Made by a program: the position numbers and the translations under genes. From CANJDH01 sp031430015 (GTDB lineage Bacteria > Pseudomonadota > Gammaproteobacteria > Burkholderiales > JAEUOS01): a DNA stretch of 7,503 nt. Location of the stretch: assembly GCA_031430015.1 (NCBI GenBank), contig JANPAR010000285.1:1-7503 (forward strand), given 5' to 3'. The notes beneath the pieces were generated by a model. That model did no database searches, had not been told where the DNA came from, and saw only the letters and a program-made list of their open reading frames with translations. Positions 7,397-7,503 of this stretch are shown here, piece by piece; within the stretch, counting starts at the first letter, position 1; each line of letters begins with the position of its first letter.

Positions 7397-7503
7397 GTGA
7401 AGCGCCAATTCAACCCTCGTCGAGTAAGTGAGCGCAGCCGCTTGATGCTGGAACAAGGCGGGATGCATCCATTGCTGGCACGTCTCTATGCCGCCCGCGG
7501 CGT
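7397..7503 (+). CDS. recJ: Single-strand-specific exonuclease RecJ, N-terminus only
   Basis: Only the first 35 codons and two further bases lie in the window; the right edge cuts the gene. RecJ is a 5'-3' exonuclease on single-stranded DNA, used in recombinational repair and mismatch repair. The call rests on GGMHPLLARLYAARG (21-35), which fits the conserved RecJ opening (hydrophobic PLLxRLYAxRG), and on the variable basic segment before it. The DHH catalytic motifs are not yet reached. The GTG at 7397 gives a normal distance to that motif. An ATG in the same frame at 7445 would leave only a few residues before it, and an upstream TTG at 7346 would place translation before the likely promoter. 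It follows the kinase gene on the same strand but behind a strong terminator, so it is transcribed independently. Confidence 0.8.
   Translation, partial: MKRQFNPRRVSERSRLMLEQGGMHPLLARLYAARG

Noticed and set aside
7150..7431. A 93-codon plus-strand frame across the kinase 3' end, terminator and recJ start
   Set aside because: It runs through a strong terminator hairpin and is out of frame with two recognisable genes.

Overview
The window looks like a chromosomal segment of a GC-rich betaproteobacterium (inference). This rests on the style of the GuaA, RatA and RecJ proteins and on the gene order guaA-guaB / DUF4124 gene / rnfH-ratA / smpB, which I recall from that class. No insertion sequence, CRISPR array, tRNA or rRNA was seen. 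Most of the window is housekeeping DNA, and the most unusual gene is a large membrane protein kinase near the right end.

Layout. Positions 1-2655 (minus strand) hold guaB and then guaA, which is cut by the left edge. They encode the two steps from IMP to GMP and run from a promoter with a perfect TATAAT box at 2685-2690. Positions 2892-3428 (plus) encode a secreted DUF4124 protein. This gene converges on rnfH, and a three-copy heptamer at the junction places stop codons in all six reading frames. Positions 3457-4201 (minus) hold ratA and rnfH as a tight pair, with one base between stop and start. smpB (4351-4800, plus) is divergent from ratA and encodes the tmRNA partner for ribosome rescue.

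Positions 4801-5102 hold no convincing gene, only a small dyad and promoter-like sequences. Positions 5103-7274 encode a 723-residue protein. It has a complete Hanks-type Ser/Thr kinase domain, one transmembrane helix, and a C-terminal domain resembling PhnD-type periplasmic substrate-binding proteins, so it reads as a one-piece ligand-sensing receptor kinase. Two hairpins follow it, the second a classic intrinsic terminator. From 7397 to the right edge is the N-terminus of recJ. Its -10 box lies so close to the GTG start that the mRNA may be leaderless.

Things worth a second look: the kinase/binding-protein fusion; a Phe replacing the Gln of the GxCxGxQ motif in the GuaA glutaminase site; the six-frame stop heptamer; and the probable leaderless recJ start.
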